Of a stretch of DNA of 61,361 bases, positions 35,013-42,930 are shown piece after piece. A program made the position numbers and the translations under genes. The notes under the pieces were generated by a model. It was not told where the DNA came from and made no database searches. It worked only from the letters and a program-made list of their open reading frames with translations. Source of the DNA: Eubacterium limosum (GTDB lineage: Bacteria; Bacillota; Clostridia; Eubacteriales; Eubacteriaceae); contig CAUEUD010000001.1 in NCBI GenBank assembly GCA_959020865.1, forward strand, positions 1 through 61,361, written 5' to 3'. Every line of letters starts with the position of its first letter. Position 1 is the first letter of the stretch.

Positions 35013-36506
35013 CTATGCCTGCTTACGCCAGCCGACGGAGCGCTCGATGGCTTCACGCCAGCCTGCGTACAGCGCTTCGCGTTTTTCCGGTGTGATGGCC
35101 GGTTCAAAGGATTTGTCGATTTCAAGGGATTTGTCAAAATCGGCTTCGGTCCAGAGGCCTGCTGCCAGGCCGGCCATTTCGGCTGCGCCCAGACTGGTGG
35201 CTTCGACGGATAACGGCCGGTCGACACGGGCGTCAAGCATATCTGCCATGAGCTGTGCCAGCAAATCGTTCATCGATGCCCCGCCGTCAATACGGATACC
35301 AGTCATTTTTACGCCGGATTCCTTTTCGACCACATCCAGAATGTCCTTTAAGCGGTAGGCGATCCCTTCCAGCGTTGCCCGCACAATGTGGGCCTTGGTG
35401 GTACCGCGGCTGATGCCAAAAATGGTGCCTCTGGCATAGGGATCGTGATAGGGTGCGCTGAGCCCTGCCAGCGCAGGTACAAAGTAAACCCCGTTAGAGT
35501 CCTCAACTGAACGCGCCAGCGGTTCCGATTCACTGGATTTGTCAATGACCTGAAGCCCGTCGCGCAGCCACTGAACCGCTGAGCCGGTAACGGCTTCAAA
35601 GCCTTCCAGCGCATAATTGATTTCATCCCCGATCTTCCAGGCGATAACCGTATTTAAGCCCTGATCGGACACGACACATTCGTCACCGATGTTGATATCT
35701 AAGAATGAGCCTGTCCCGTTGGTGATTTTACAGGTGCCCTTGGAACGGCAGCCCTGGGCATAAAGCGCGGCGTGCTGGTCGGCAATGGCGCCGCAGATGG
35801 GAATCTCTGCCCCGAAAATATCCGGCTCTGTGGTGCCGTAGTTGCCGGAGTCGTTGACGATTTCGGGATAAATATCGGTTGAAATCCCCAGATAGTCTAA
35901 GAATTCGGTGTACCATTCCCCTGTGCTTAAATCCAGGCTGCCCATGACAGAGGCGTTCGAATAGCTGACCACATGGCTCTTTCCGCCGGTCAGCTTCCAG
36001 ATCAGCCAAGTGTCAATGGTGCCGAAAAGCGCGTCGCCGGATTCGATCTTTTCTTTGATTTCCGGCACATTTTCAAGATACCAGTGCAGCATCAGGGAGG
36101 AATAAACCGGCGCTACCGTCCATCCGGTGGCCTTGCGCGCTTTTTCTCCCCATTCACTGTCATTGATTTCCTGACACAATGCCGCGGTGCGGTTATCCTG
36201 CCAGACAATGGCGTTGTACAGCGGCACGCCGGTGTTCTTATCCCAGACCAGGCAGGTTGCCCGCTGGTTGGTAATGCCGATGGCGGCGATGTCGCTGCTG
36301 GCGATTTTCGCTTTTTCAATGGCTTCACGGCACACGCCCACGCTCTTGGCGTAGATTTCCATGGCGTCGTGTTCAACCTTGTCCTCACTCGGTGTGTACT
36401 GTGTGAATTCTTCATAGCACTGAGATACAATATTAAATTCTTTGTCAAAAATCAGCGCTCTTGTACCAGTTGTTCCTTCGTCAATGACTAAAACATAGTT
36501 TTTCAT
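35013..36506 (-). CDS. glpK: Glycerol kinase
   Basis: A 497-residue FGGY-fold kinase making sn-glycerol-3-phosphate. It shows DEGTTGTRALIFD at the N-terminus, the glycerol-binding WQDNRTA and GAIADQHAALYAQ, GTGSFLDINIG (ATP site), ALEGFEAVTGSAVQWLRDGL and RIDGGASMNDLLAQ. Full length and canonical. It has its own promoter and ribosome site (AAAGGAG). Two genes downstream oxidise its product, and GlpP, which senses that product, lies upstream. Confidence 0.96.
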   Translation of the reverse strand: MKNYVLVIDEGTTGTRALIFDKEFNIVSQCYEEFTQYTPSEDKVEHDAMEIYAKSVGVCREAIEKAKIASSDIAAIGITNQRATCLVWDKNTGVPLYNAIVWQDNRTAALCQEINDSEWGEKARKATGWTVAPVYSSLMLHWYLENVPEIKEKIESGDALFGTIDTWLIWKLTGGKSHVVSYSNASVMGSLDLSTGEWYTEFLDYLGISTDIYPEIVNDSGNYGTTEPDIFGAEIPICGAIADQHAALYAQGCRSKGTCKITNGTGSFLDINIGDECVVSDQGLNTVIAWKIGDEINYALEGFEAVTGSAVQWLRDGLQVIDKSSESEPLARSVEDSNGVYFVPALAGLSAPYHDPYARGTIFGISRGTTKAHIVRATLEGIAYRLKDILDVVEKESGVKMTGIRIDGGASMNDLLAQLMADMLDARVDRPLSVEATSLGAAEMAGLAAGLWTEADFDKSLEIDKSFEPAITPEKREALYAGWREAIERSVGWRKQA

Positions 36507-36650
36507 TTTTTTACTCCTTTACTCCTCAAAAAATGATTATTCAGTTGTCTTCTTTATGCTCAGCTTTGCTGTCAGAAACCTCCTTTCCTCCTTCGCCTGT
36601 AAATGCTTTACATATTCACTTTTTATGTATTTTGTATTGACTTTATGTTA

Positions 36651-36679
36651 ATATTATATGCTTTTTGATGGTTTGTCAA
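36651..36679 (-). promoter_or_regulatory. glpK promoter
   Basis: TTGACA at 36674-36679; -10 either TATAAT (36653-36658, 15-base spacer) or TAATAT (36651-36656, 17-base spacer). It lies downstream of the terminator at 36709-36741, so glpK can be transcribed independently of the corrinoid operon. Confidence 0.7.
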
Positions 36680-36708
36680 CTAATTTTTAAATTTTGCAAA
36701 ATTTACAA

Positions 36709-36785
36709 TAAAAAAAGCACACTGGTCTCCACAGTGTGCTTAGCATGTCAAAAACTTTATCATGAAGCGATAAAGCGTTAAAAAG
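36709..36785 (-). terminator. Composite two-hairpin terminator with conserved flanks
   Basis: On the minus strand: hairpin CTTTATC/GATAAAG (36755-36775), the spacer TTTTTGACATGCT, then hairpin AAGCACACTG/CAGTGTGCTT (36715-36741) and seven T's. The same order and flanking bases recur after polC (53412-53485). Confidence 0.85.
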
Positions 36786-36791
36786 AGGATG

Positions 36792-36950
36792 GTTCAGTTG
36801 AAAGTTGAAAGTGGAAAATGGAAAGTTCAGGTGCAAATTCGCCATGCGAATTTGATTCGATGCAGCCATAGGCTGCACTTTTAATCGCTTTTGCACCCGC
36901 AAAAGCTCTCTTTAACCTTCCACTTTCAAGCTTCCACCTTCCACCTGAAA
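36792..36950. repeat. Intergenic cloverleaf repeat, copy D
   Basis: Arms mix both unit types (GTTGAAAGTGGAAAATGGA, 36792-36833; complement 36911-36950). Hairpin 1 GCAAATTCGC/GCGAATTTG, hairpin 2 TGCAGCC-ATA-GGCTGCA, hairpin 3 CTTTTGC-ACCC-GCAAAAG. All three core hairpins are near perfect. It lies between two of the three AAGCACACTG hairpins. Confidence 0.88.
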
Positions 36951-37000
36951 TTTCCTCTTACTTTTACTTTGAATCACGCTGTCAGCTTTTGGGACAGTCT

Positions 37001-37027
37001 AAGCACACTGGTCTCCACAGTGTGCTT
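37001..37027 (-). repeat. AAGCACACTG hairpin, second copy
   Basis: Identical in stem and loop to the hairpin at 36715-36741, and nearly identical to the third at 37261-37287 (one base different). Without a T run here, so not a strong terminator by itself. A small hairpin CTGTC/GACAG (36979-36997) lies beside it. Confidence 0.85.
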
Positions 37028-37045
37028 AAAATGTCAAAACTCTGA

Positions 37046-37234
37046 GAGACGAAGCCTTTTACCTAAGGAAGAAAAAAGGGTTCCGCGGGCATTACCCTCT
37101 CCCAGGTATCTTCTTCACTAAAGTTAATGCTTTATCTCGCCAGTGTCCGGCTGTTGCAGTAAAGCGGCACCATTTCCGGCCGTTATTCACAGCGCCAGGA
37201 CCTTTTTTCTTATCTGGATAAAAGGCGCAGTCTC
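37046..37234 (-). ncRNA. Unidentified 189-nt rod-like structured RNA element
   Basis: Ends pair over three nested helices: GAGAC/GTCTC (37046-37050 with 37230-37234), a ten-base GCCTTTTA-CC helix (37054-37063 with 37216-37226), and a perfect 11-bp AAGAAAAAAGG/CCTTTTTTCTT helix (37069-37079 with 37201-37211). The centre holds smaller hairpins (GGGTAATGCCC, CATTAA/TTAGTG, GCTTTA/TAAAGC on the minus strand). It codes for no protein I can support. It follows the corrinoid gene and lies between hairpin copies, so the minus strand is more likely. It resembles a 6S-like rod or a riboswitch in size, but I cannot match either by sequence. Confidence 0.55.
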
Positions 37235-37260
37235 AAACCACGCCACTTCTTTGACGGGAT

Positions 37261-37287
37261 AAACACACTGGTCTCCACAGTGTGCTT
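37261..37287 (-). repeat. AAGCACACTG hairpin, third copy, after the corrinoid gene
   Basis: AAACACACTG/CAGTGTGCTT with loop GTCTCCA, eight bases after the corrinoid gene's stop. The tail is only TTTATC, so termination here may be partial, allowing transcription into the structured element. Confidence 0.8.
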
Positions 37288-37295
37288 AAATCCTG

Positions 37296-37928
37296 TTAAT
37301 TCCGGCAGATCTGTACGGCAGCCTCGGCGGCGCTTCCTGCGTCCTTGGCAAAGGCGTCACAGCCCGTTTTATCACAGAAATCCTGCGTAATGGGCGCTCC
37401 GCCAATCATAATCTTAAACTGTTCCCGGACACCCGCATCCTCAAAAGCCTTAACAATTTTGGGGATTTCAGGCATGGTGGTGGTCAACAGCGCAGAACAG
37501 GCCACAATATCGGCCTTCTCTTTGACAGCGGCCTCCACAAAACGCTCCTCGGGCACATCAATGCCGATATCCACGACTTTAAAGCCCCGGCCCTCAAACA
37601 TCATTTTTACCAGGTTTTTACCAATATCGTGCATGTCTCCCTTTACGCTTCCCAGCACAATGGTTCCGGCGGCGGTCTGCTGGTTTTCTAAAAGCAGAGG
37701 CTTCAGCACCTCTGACCCGTTCTGCATGGCGTAGCATGAGCACAGCACCTCCGGTATATAGATCTCTTCGTTTTTAAACTCCTCTCCCACCATCTCCATC
37801 GCTTCCATCATGGTGTCCAGAATGGCCTGCGGACTGGTCCCCTTGTCCACTGCCGCCTGCACCATGGAGGGTGTCTCATCCTCTAATCCTTCATAAACCG
37901 CATTTTTTATCTGATCTAATAGATTCAT
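37296..37928 (-). CDS. Corrinoid protein of a methyltransferase system (MtbC/MttC-like)
   Basis: A 210-residue methyl carrier. The N-terminal helical cap domain is followed by the B12-binding Rossmann domain with GDMHDIGKNLV (cobalt-ligand His100), LxSxL-like ACSALLTTTM and GGAPITQDF. It accepts a methyl group on Co(I) from a substrate-specific methyltransferase and hands it to tetrahydrofolate via a second enzyme. It follows a URO-D-type methyltransferase and an FGGY kinase. No methyltransferase II or corrinoid reductive activator is in the window. Confidence 0.92.
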   Translation of the reverse strand: MNLLDQIKNAVYEGLEDETPSMVQAAVDKGTSPQAILDTMMEAMEMVGEEFKNEEIYIPEVLCSCYAMQNGSEVLKPLLLENQQTAAGTIVLGSVKGDMHDIGKNLVKMMFEGRGFKVVDIGIDVPEERFVEAAVKEKADIVACSALLTTTMPEIPKIVKAFEDAGVREQFKIMIGGAPITQDFCDKTGCDAFAKDAGSAAEAAVQICRN

Positions 37929-37947
37929 TCCTGTCTCCTCTGTTTTC

Positions 37948-39492
37948 TCATTTTAATGCCAGCTTCACCAGGCGCTCGTAGACGTCTGCCTTTCTCAGTG
38001 CCTGGTAGGCATCCTTGTATATTTCAAAATATTCATTATACAGCGCGTGCCGCTGCATATCCGGCTCACAGACGGCAACGATCTTCACCATGTGGGCAAC
38101 GGCTTCACTCACGTTTGCGTAGAGCTCTGCTCCCAGAGCCGCCAGAATCGCCGCACCCAGTGCTGTGGCCTCCTCTACAGCCAGAATACTGCAGGTCTTG
38201 CCATAAATATCTGCCTGGATATGATTCCAGACGTCGGATTTTGCGGCGCCGCCGCTCAGTACAATCGCGTTGACCTCAACGCCGTTTGTGATCATCTGGT
38301 CGATGATTTCGCGGGTTTCGTAGGTAACGCCCTCCATAATGGCCCGTGCCATGGCCTGCCGGCTGTGGCCCAGGGTCAGGCCGATAAAGGTTCCCCGAGC
38401 AAAGGGGTCCCAGTTCGGCGCGGCTGAACTGGCAAAATACGGGATACAGATGAGCCCGTCGCTGCCGGGACGTATGCCCTCGACCTGTTCATTGATCAGG
38501 TCGTAGGGGTCGATTCCCAGGGCCTTTGCCTTTTCAATCTCTGGCACGGCAAATTCATTCCGGTACCATTTCAGGGAGCTTCCAGCCGCGTTCTGCAGGC
38601 CTTCTGTCTCCCACTTGCCCGCTACGGTATGGGCCGAGCATGGCAGGCGCATGCTGCCGTCGTAGATCGGCTCGTCCATATAGGCCAGAGTGACGCCTGC
38701 GGTGCCGATGGTCACCTCAATGGTGCCTTTTTTCACAGCGCCTGCACCAATGCCGGCGCACTGCTGGTCGCCGCCGCCCGAAACCAAAAGGGTTCCCTCG
38801 GCAAAGCCTGTGAGCGCACTGCTCTCTCTGGATATTTTCCCAACCACCTTGCCCGAAGGCACCAGGTCGGGCAGCTTGGATTTGTCAAGTTCCAGAGCGT
38901 CTACGAGCTCATCGCTCCACTCAAAAGCCTTGATGTCCATCAGCCCCTGGAGGGAGCCGTTGGACCAGTCCTCAAAGTAGCCCTCTGCGCCGAGCTTGTT
39001 TAAAATACGCTCCTGATCCATGGCAAATTTATAGGTTTTTTCGTAAATTTCCGGCTGGTGTTTCTTGATCCACATGATCTTGCTGACTGACCAGGTCGTG
39101 CCCACTGGCAGGCCGGTGATCTCATAATAGCGCTCTGCGCCCACCAGGCGGCCGATCTCCTCACATTCCTCAAAGGAACGGCTGTCCTGCCAGGAGATGG
39201 CAGACCGCAGCGGCATACCGGCTTCATCCACCGGGGTAAAGGTACAGCGCTGGGTGGAAAGGCCGATGGCGCGGATTTCCGCAGGATCGACGCCTGCTTT
39301 TGCGATGGCTTCACGGGTGGCCTCACAGGTCTGCTGCCAGGTCATCTCTCCGTCCTGTTCTACCCATCCCGACTGCGGAAAGGTACAGGGATACTCACGG
39401 TAGGCACTGCTGACAGTGGCGCCCTCCATGTCAAAAATAATCACTTTTACGCCAGTTGTTCCGATATCGATTCCACTAATATAATTTTTCAT
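37948..39492 (-). CDS. FGGY-family carbohydrate kinase
   Basis: A 514-residue sugar or polyol kinase. DIGTTGVKVIIFD, WQDSRSF, GGGDQQCAGIGAGA, GTAGVTLAYMD and LSGGAAKSDVWNHIQADI are the two FGGY domains and ATP sites. It is closest in pattern to xylulokinases but without a xylose isomerase nearby. The start at 39492 has GGAGAG seven bases upstream; an in-frame start at 39507 lacks a site. Its position between a methyltransferase and its corrinoid protein suggests it phosphorylates the demethylated product, or the methylated substrate. That is inference. Confidence 0.88.
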   Translation of the reverse strand: MKNYISGIDIGTTGVKVIIFDMEGATVSSAYREYPCTFPQSGWVEQDGEMTWQQTCEATREAIAKAGVDPAEIRAIGLSTQRCTFTPVDEAGMPLRSAISWQDSRSFEECEEIGRLVGAERYYEITGLPVGTTWSVSKIMWIKKHQPEIYEKTYKFAMDQERILNKLGAEGYFEDWSNGSLQGLMDIKAFEWSDELVDALELDKSKLPDLVPSGKVVGKISRESSALTGFAEGTLLVSGGGDQQCAGIGAGAVKKGTIEVTIGTAGVTLAYMDEPIYDGSMRLPCSAHTVAGKWETEGLQNAAGSSLKWYRNEFAVPEIEKAKALGIDPYDLINEQVEGIRPGSDGLICIPYFASSAAPNWDPFARGTFIGLTLGHSRQAMARAIMEGVTYETREIIDQMITNGVEVNAIVLSGGAAKSDVWNHIQADIYGKTCSILAVEEATALGAAILAALGAELYANVSEAVAHMVKIVAVCEPDMQRHALYNEYFEIYKDAYQALRKADVYERLVKLALK

Positions 39493-39525
39493 CTCTACTC
39501 TCTCCAAAAATTATTTTTTATTCGC

Positions 39526-40674
39526 TTACAATTGAATGGGATAGACGCCGAATTCGTGGGCACATTCGATCATGTGCACCAGATTTTCCGCGCTCACATC
39601 GCTCTGAACATTGTGGGCCGGTGACAGCAGAAAGCCGCCGCCCGGGGCCAGCGCCTTAATGGCGTCGCGCACTTCCCCGGTGATTTCGTCCTTTGTGCCA
39701 AAGGGCAACACTTTCTGAATATCAATATTGCCGTGAAAGGCGATTTTATCACCGAATTCCTGTTTTAGCTCGTAACGGTTCATATGGTTGGCGCCTGGCT
39801 GTACCGGGTCCAGAATGTCGATGCCGCAGTCGATGAGGTCCGGGATAAAGGGGCGGATGGAGCCGCAGCTGTGCAGCATAACCTTCCCCTTGGGGTTCTT
39901 CTTAAGCAGCTCTGTCTTCGCGCTTACCCAGAGCTCCTCAAGATGGGGTTTTACTACCTTCCGGAAGGTTCTCGGTGAAATGAGCGGGCTGTCCTGTGTG
40001 CCCAGATCCTCGCCGCTCAGGCGCAAAATATCCACGTATTCGCCGACAGCGTCGATGCAGACACGGTCGATTTCCTTCTGTATTTTACAGACCTTGTCCA
40101 GCAGCGCGTGGGCAAATTCCTGATTGTTGACCAGGTCGCGGTACCAGCGCTCATGGCCGCGCATATAGGTGGCCACCTCAAAGACCGCGCCGGCAAATTT
40201 TGCCAGAATAGCCAGATCGCTTTTGTCCCGGACCATCTGCATTTCCTCACGCAGGCCCTCAAACCGTTTGGGGTCGCTGGGGTCCGGCCATTCATAATCT
40301 TCCAGATCCTCGATGGTGGCGTCTGCCAGCGGCGGGTTCTGCAGTTCAAAGTAAAAATGCCCGCCGTCGATCATGGTCTTTTTCCAGTAGCAGCCCCATT
40401 CGTCGGTAAAGCTGCCGTCCTCAAACTGTCTGGAATGGGCTGATTTTGCCGATCTCGGCGAAATGTAGTACATGTCCAGATCCAGGCACTGGATCATCTC
40501 CAGCGGCATCTGTACATCGGTCCAGTGGCCCATCCGGGGGGTGTCTGGAAGATGGTCCATCTTCAGCAGCCTTTTCATATCTCTGTATACATCAATGGTC
40601 AGGACCATGTCCACAGGCACCCGGTCGGGCTCCTGGTGGCTGGCCGCTGCCATCACACGTTCTCTCGAATTCAT
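39526..40674 (-). CDS. URO-D-fold cobalamin methyltransferase
   Basis: A 382-residue protein of the uroporphyrinogen decarboxylase superfamily. The C-terminal HSCGS (His268, Cys270) is the zinc-site pattern of the methyltransferase branch (MtaA/MtbA and O-demethylase-type enzymes), not of haem-pathway HemE. DPVQPGANHMNRYELKQ and HGNIDIQKVL complete the barrel. It is the best candidate for the substrate-specific methyltransferase that loads the corrinoid protein two genes downstream. The start has AAAGGAGAG. The methyl donor is unknown; neighbours suggest a methylated polyol or sugar. Confidence 0.82.
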   Translation of the reverse strand: MNSRERVMAAASHQEPDRVPVDMVLTIDVYRDMKRLLKMDHLPDTPRMGHWTDVQMPLEMIQCLDLDMYYISPRSAKSAHSRQFEDGSFTDEWGCYWKKTMIDGGHFYFELQNPPLADATIEDLEDYEWPDPSDPKRFEGLREEMQMVRDKSDLAILAKFAGAVFEVATYMRGHERWYRDLVNNQEFAHALLDKVCKIQKEIDRVCIDAVGEYVDILRLSGEDLGTQDSPLISPRTFRKVVKPHLEELWVSAKTELLKKNPKGKVMLHSCGSIRPFIPDLIDCGIDILDPVQPGANHMNRYELKQEFGDKIAFHGNIDIQKVLPFGTKDEITGEVRDAIKALAPGGGFLLSPAHNVQSDVSAENLVHMIECAHEFGVYPIQL

Positions 40675-40689
40675 TCTTGTCTCTCCTTT

Positions 40690-41259
40690 TTACAAACTCC
40701 AAAGCGCCTCGCAGCTGCACACAATGTTCATGGCGCCTGCCTGGATCATTGTTTTGACATCGCTCGGCTTTGAAACCAGCCCGCTTGTGATCACAGGCTG
40801 TTCAAATTCACTGCTCACCTTGCGCACGATCCGCGGGATCAGCCCTGGCGTCAGCTCGATAATATCTGGCTTCGACGCTTTAAACAGGTTGATACCGCTT
40901 TCCAGCGCCTGATTGTCCATGAGGAATATCCGGTGCACGGTGATCAGATTTTCCTTAGCCGCCAGCTTCAGAATATGGCTTTTGGTCGAGATGACGCCAT
41001 CGATCCCGGTGCGCTCTACCGCGTGCCGGATGCCGCCAATATCTCGTCCAATGCCCTCAATCAGGTCCATGTGCAGGAATACCAGTCCATTGCGCTCTTT
41101 AAATTCCTTAATCAAATTTTCTGCCTTAAAGTAATCGCCTCCTACCATAAACAGCACCCGAACCTTAGAGTCGAGAGCCTGTCTGAAATTCTCCGGGGTC
41201 CGCACAGCAGCGATAACCGGGTATGCCTTAAAAGTCTTCATTTGTTCCTTAGTGATCAT
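40690..41259 (-). CDS. glpP: Glycerol-3-phosphate-responsive antiterminator GlpP
   Basis: A 189-residue TIM-barrel-like regulator. FLHMDLIEGIGRD, GIDGVISTKSHIL and PGLIPRIV with QPVITSGLVS are the GlpP signatures. In Bacillus, GlpP bound to glycerol-3-phosphate prevents termination in glp leaders. Start at 41259 (AAAGAGG eight bases upstream; the in-frame 41286 lacks a site). A strong terminator in its own leader suggests it controls this operon, including the methyltransferase, kinase and corrinoid genes. Confidence 0.92.
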   Translation of the reverse strand: MITKEQMKTFKAYPVIAAVRTPENFRQALDSKVRVLFMVGGDYFKAENLIKEFKERNGLVFLHMDLIEGIGRDIGGIRHAVERTGIDGVISTKSHILKLAAKENLITVHRIFLMDNQALESGINLFKASKPDIIELTPGLIPRIVRKVSSEFEQPVITSGLVSKPSDVKTMIQAGAMNIVCSCEALWSL

Positions 41260-41289
41260 TGGAGTGGCCTCTTTCCAATGATTCAAGAT

Positions 41290-41345
41290 AGAAAAAAACC
41301 GCCATAAACAAACGGGATAACTCTCCCATTTATTTATTGCGGTTT
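41290..41345 (-). terminator. Leader terminator upstream of glpP (candidate GlpP target)
   Basis: A 22-bp stem (41324-41345 with 41296-41317; one mismatch, two G-U) with a six-base loop and TTTTTTTCT on the minus strand. It lies between the promoter at 41381 and the glpP start, so the operon is transcribed only with read-through. Confidence 0.9.
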
Positions 41346-41360
41346 CTACAATCTCAAACC

Positions 41361-41409
41361 AATACGTATTAATTTATTTCATAATAGCATGTCTGTAAAT
41401 CGATGTCAA
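41361..41409 (-). promoter_or_regulatory. Promoter and palindromic operator of the glpP-methyltransferase operon
   Basis: On the minus strand: TTGACA (41404-41409), 17-base spacer, TATTAT (41381-41386). The perfect 10-bp palindrome AATACGTATT (41361-41370) lies just past the expected start of transcription and is a candidate site for the DeoR-type repressor encoded immediately upstream. Confidence 0.8.
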
Positions 41410-41444
41410 CGGTTTTTTCTGTTATTAAGGAATCTTTTACGATT

Positions 41445-42212
41445 TTACAGGATCTCTATCCCGTTATTCCGGGCGTATTCTCTGTAAATCTCCGGCTCTT
41501 TACCGTCGACAATAAAGGCCTCAAAAATATTCAGGTCAAACATCTTTGCCAGAGATATCTTGTCGAACTTGGTATAGTCGGCCATGAGATAGCACTTCTG
41601 GCTGATCTCGGCCAGCGTCTGGTTGACCTCGATCTCCTCCAGCGAGCTGTGGGTCACGCCCTTGGGAATGGAAACAGCCAAAACCCCCATAAAGGCTTTG
41701 TCAATGTTAAACTTCCTGAGGAAATCGTCCGCGTCCTTTCCGTAAAAAGCGCCGGAAATGCTGCGCAGCCGCCCGCCGGGCATAAAGACATTCACACCCT
41801 TTACAGTGGATGCCTTGAGGGCCACATTCAGCGACAGCGTTATGACGTTCAGGCTTTTCATATCCTCCAGATAATCGAGAACCAGCTCGACGGTGCTGCC
41901 GGAGTTCAGCGCGATGGTGTCCCCATCCTTGATCAGCCTTGCCGCCTTTTGCGCAATGATCCGTTTTTCATCCAGGTTTTGCAGCTTCTTCTGGGCAATG
42001 TTCATCTCCACAGTGGTCTGGCTTGCCAGGCTTTCCTTGGCATAGGCGCCGCCGTAGGTCAGCTCAATGCCGTACTCCTCTGCCAGGTATTTTAAATCCC
42101 TCCGGATGGTTGGCACGCCCACCTCATATTTTTTTGCCAGCGCGTCGGCCTTTACAGAGCCCTCCTTCAGGATTTTATTGAGTATTTCTTTTCTGCGTTC
42201 TACATGCAGCAT
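41445..42212 (-). CDS. DeoR/GlpR-family transcriptional repressor
   Basis: A 255-residue regulator. The N-terminal helix-turn-helix has RKEILNKILKEGSVKADALAKKYEV and TIRRDLKYL, the DeoR signature. The C-terminal sugar-phosphate sensor domain has TIALNSGSTVELV, KCYLMADYTKFDK and the VDG near the end. Ligands of this family are phosphorylated sugars or glycerol-3-phosphate. It directly precedes the glpP operon and probably represses it. Confidence 0.9.
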   Translation of the reverse strand: MLHVERRKEILNKILKEGSVKADALAKKYEVGVPTIRRDLKYLAEEYGIELTYGGAYAKESLASQTTVEMNIAQKKLQNLDEKRIIAQKAARLIKDGDTIALNSGSTVELVLDYLEDMKSLNVITLSLNVALKASTVKGVNVFMPGGRLRSISGAFYGKDADDFLRKFNIDKAFMGVLAVSIPKGVTHSSLEEIEVNQTLAEISQKCYLMADYTKFDKISLAKMFDLNIFEAFIVDGKEPEIYREYARNNGIEIL

Positions 42213-42238
42213 TTAATTCACCGCCCTTTTCTACCAAC

Positions 42239-42267
42239 ACTATACCATTTCTTTCATACCTGTGCAA
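42239..42267 (-). promoter_or_regulatory. Promoter of the DeoR-family gene
   Basis: TTGCAC (42262-42267), 17-base spacer, TATAGT (42239-42244) on the minus strand, between the acetyltransferase stop and the DeoR start. Confidence 0.65.
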
Positions 42268-42272
42268 GGGGT

Positions 42273-42836
42273 TCAGCCGGCTGTTCCCTGCCATTCACGG
42301 CGCAGAATGCTGTAAACGGCCGCGTCGCAGCGCCCATAGTTGCTCACATTGTATTCCCGGAGCACCCCTTCTTTTGTCATACCGCACTTCTGCATGACTC
42401 TCCCGGACGCCGGGTTTTCCACCGCGTGCAGAGACTCAATGCGGTTAACACCCACGCGCTCAAAGAAAAAACGGATCACCGCTGACAACGCCTCAGATGT
42501 GAGCCCCTGATTCCAGTATTTCCGGCCAATGCAGTAGCCCACATGCACATACTCAGCCGCCTCGTCGACACGGACCGCGCCAATGCTTCCAATGGGCTCG
42601 CCGGTTTCCTTCAGCGTGATGCACCAGTTGTAATCACTCAGTAAAATGGCGTCGTTCTGCCACTTTTCGATGATGGCCCGGGAGTCCTCAGGGCTCTCGT
42701 GGGTGGGCCAGCTCATAAATCGGGTAACCTCCGGGTCTCCTGCCCAGCCCAGGTACATGGCCTCTGCGTCGTCAATGGAAAACTGACGCAGCACCAGCCG
42801 CTCGGTTTCAATTCTACGCGTTCCCTGATGGTTCAT
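42273..42836 (-). CDS. GNAT acetyltransferase, RimJ/RimL type
   Basis: A 187-residue acetyltransferase. ETERLVLRQFSIDDAEAMY opens the protein as in RimJ/RimL relatives, VGYCIGRKYWNQGLTSEAL is the acetyl-CoA loop and ESLHAVENPASGRVMQKCG the conserved beta5-alpha region. These acetylate N-termini of ribosomal proteins or small amines. Start at 42836 is preferred over 42845, but the ribosome site is weak. No functional tie to the neighbours is visible. Confidence 0.85.
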   Translation of the reverse strand: MNHQGTRRIETERLVLRQFSIDDAEAMYLGWAGDPEVTRFMSWPTHESPEDSRAIIEKWQNDAILLSDYNWCITLKETGEPIGSIGAVRVDEAAEYVHVGYCIGRKYWNQGLTSEALSAVIRFFFERVGVNRIESLHAVENPASGRVMQKCGMTKEGVLREYNVSNYGRCDAAVYSILRREWQGTAG

Positions 42837-42930
42837 GGTTATCACTCACTTTCTTTTATAGAGTATTATATCAAGAATTTTTTCAACTGTCGATAAAGAT
42901 TTCGGCATAAAAGTCTTTTAGGTGGAAGGA

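Noticed and set aside
37046..37234. Cobalamin or glycine riboswitch identity for the structured element
   Set aside because: It lies near corrinoid genes and contains AGGTAAAAGG and CTCTCAG, but the order of conserved boxes fits neither consensus, and glpK has its own promoter downstream.
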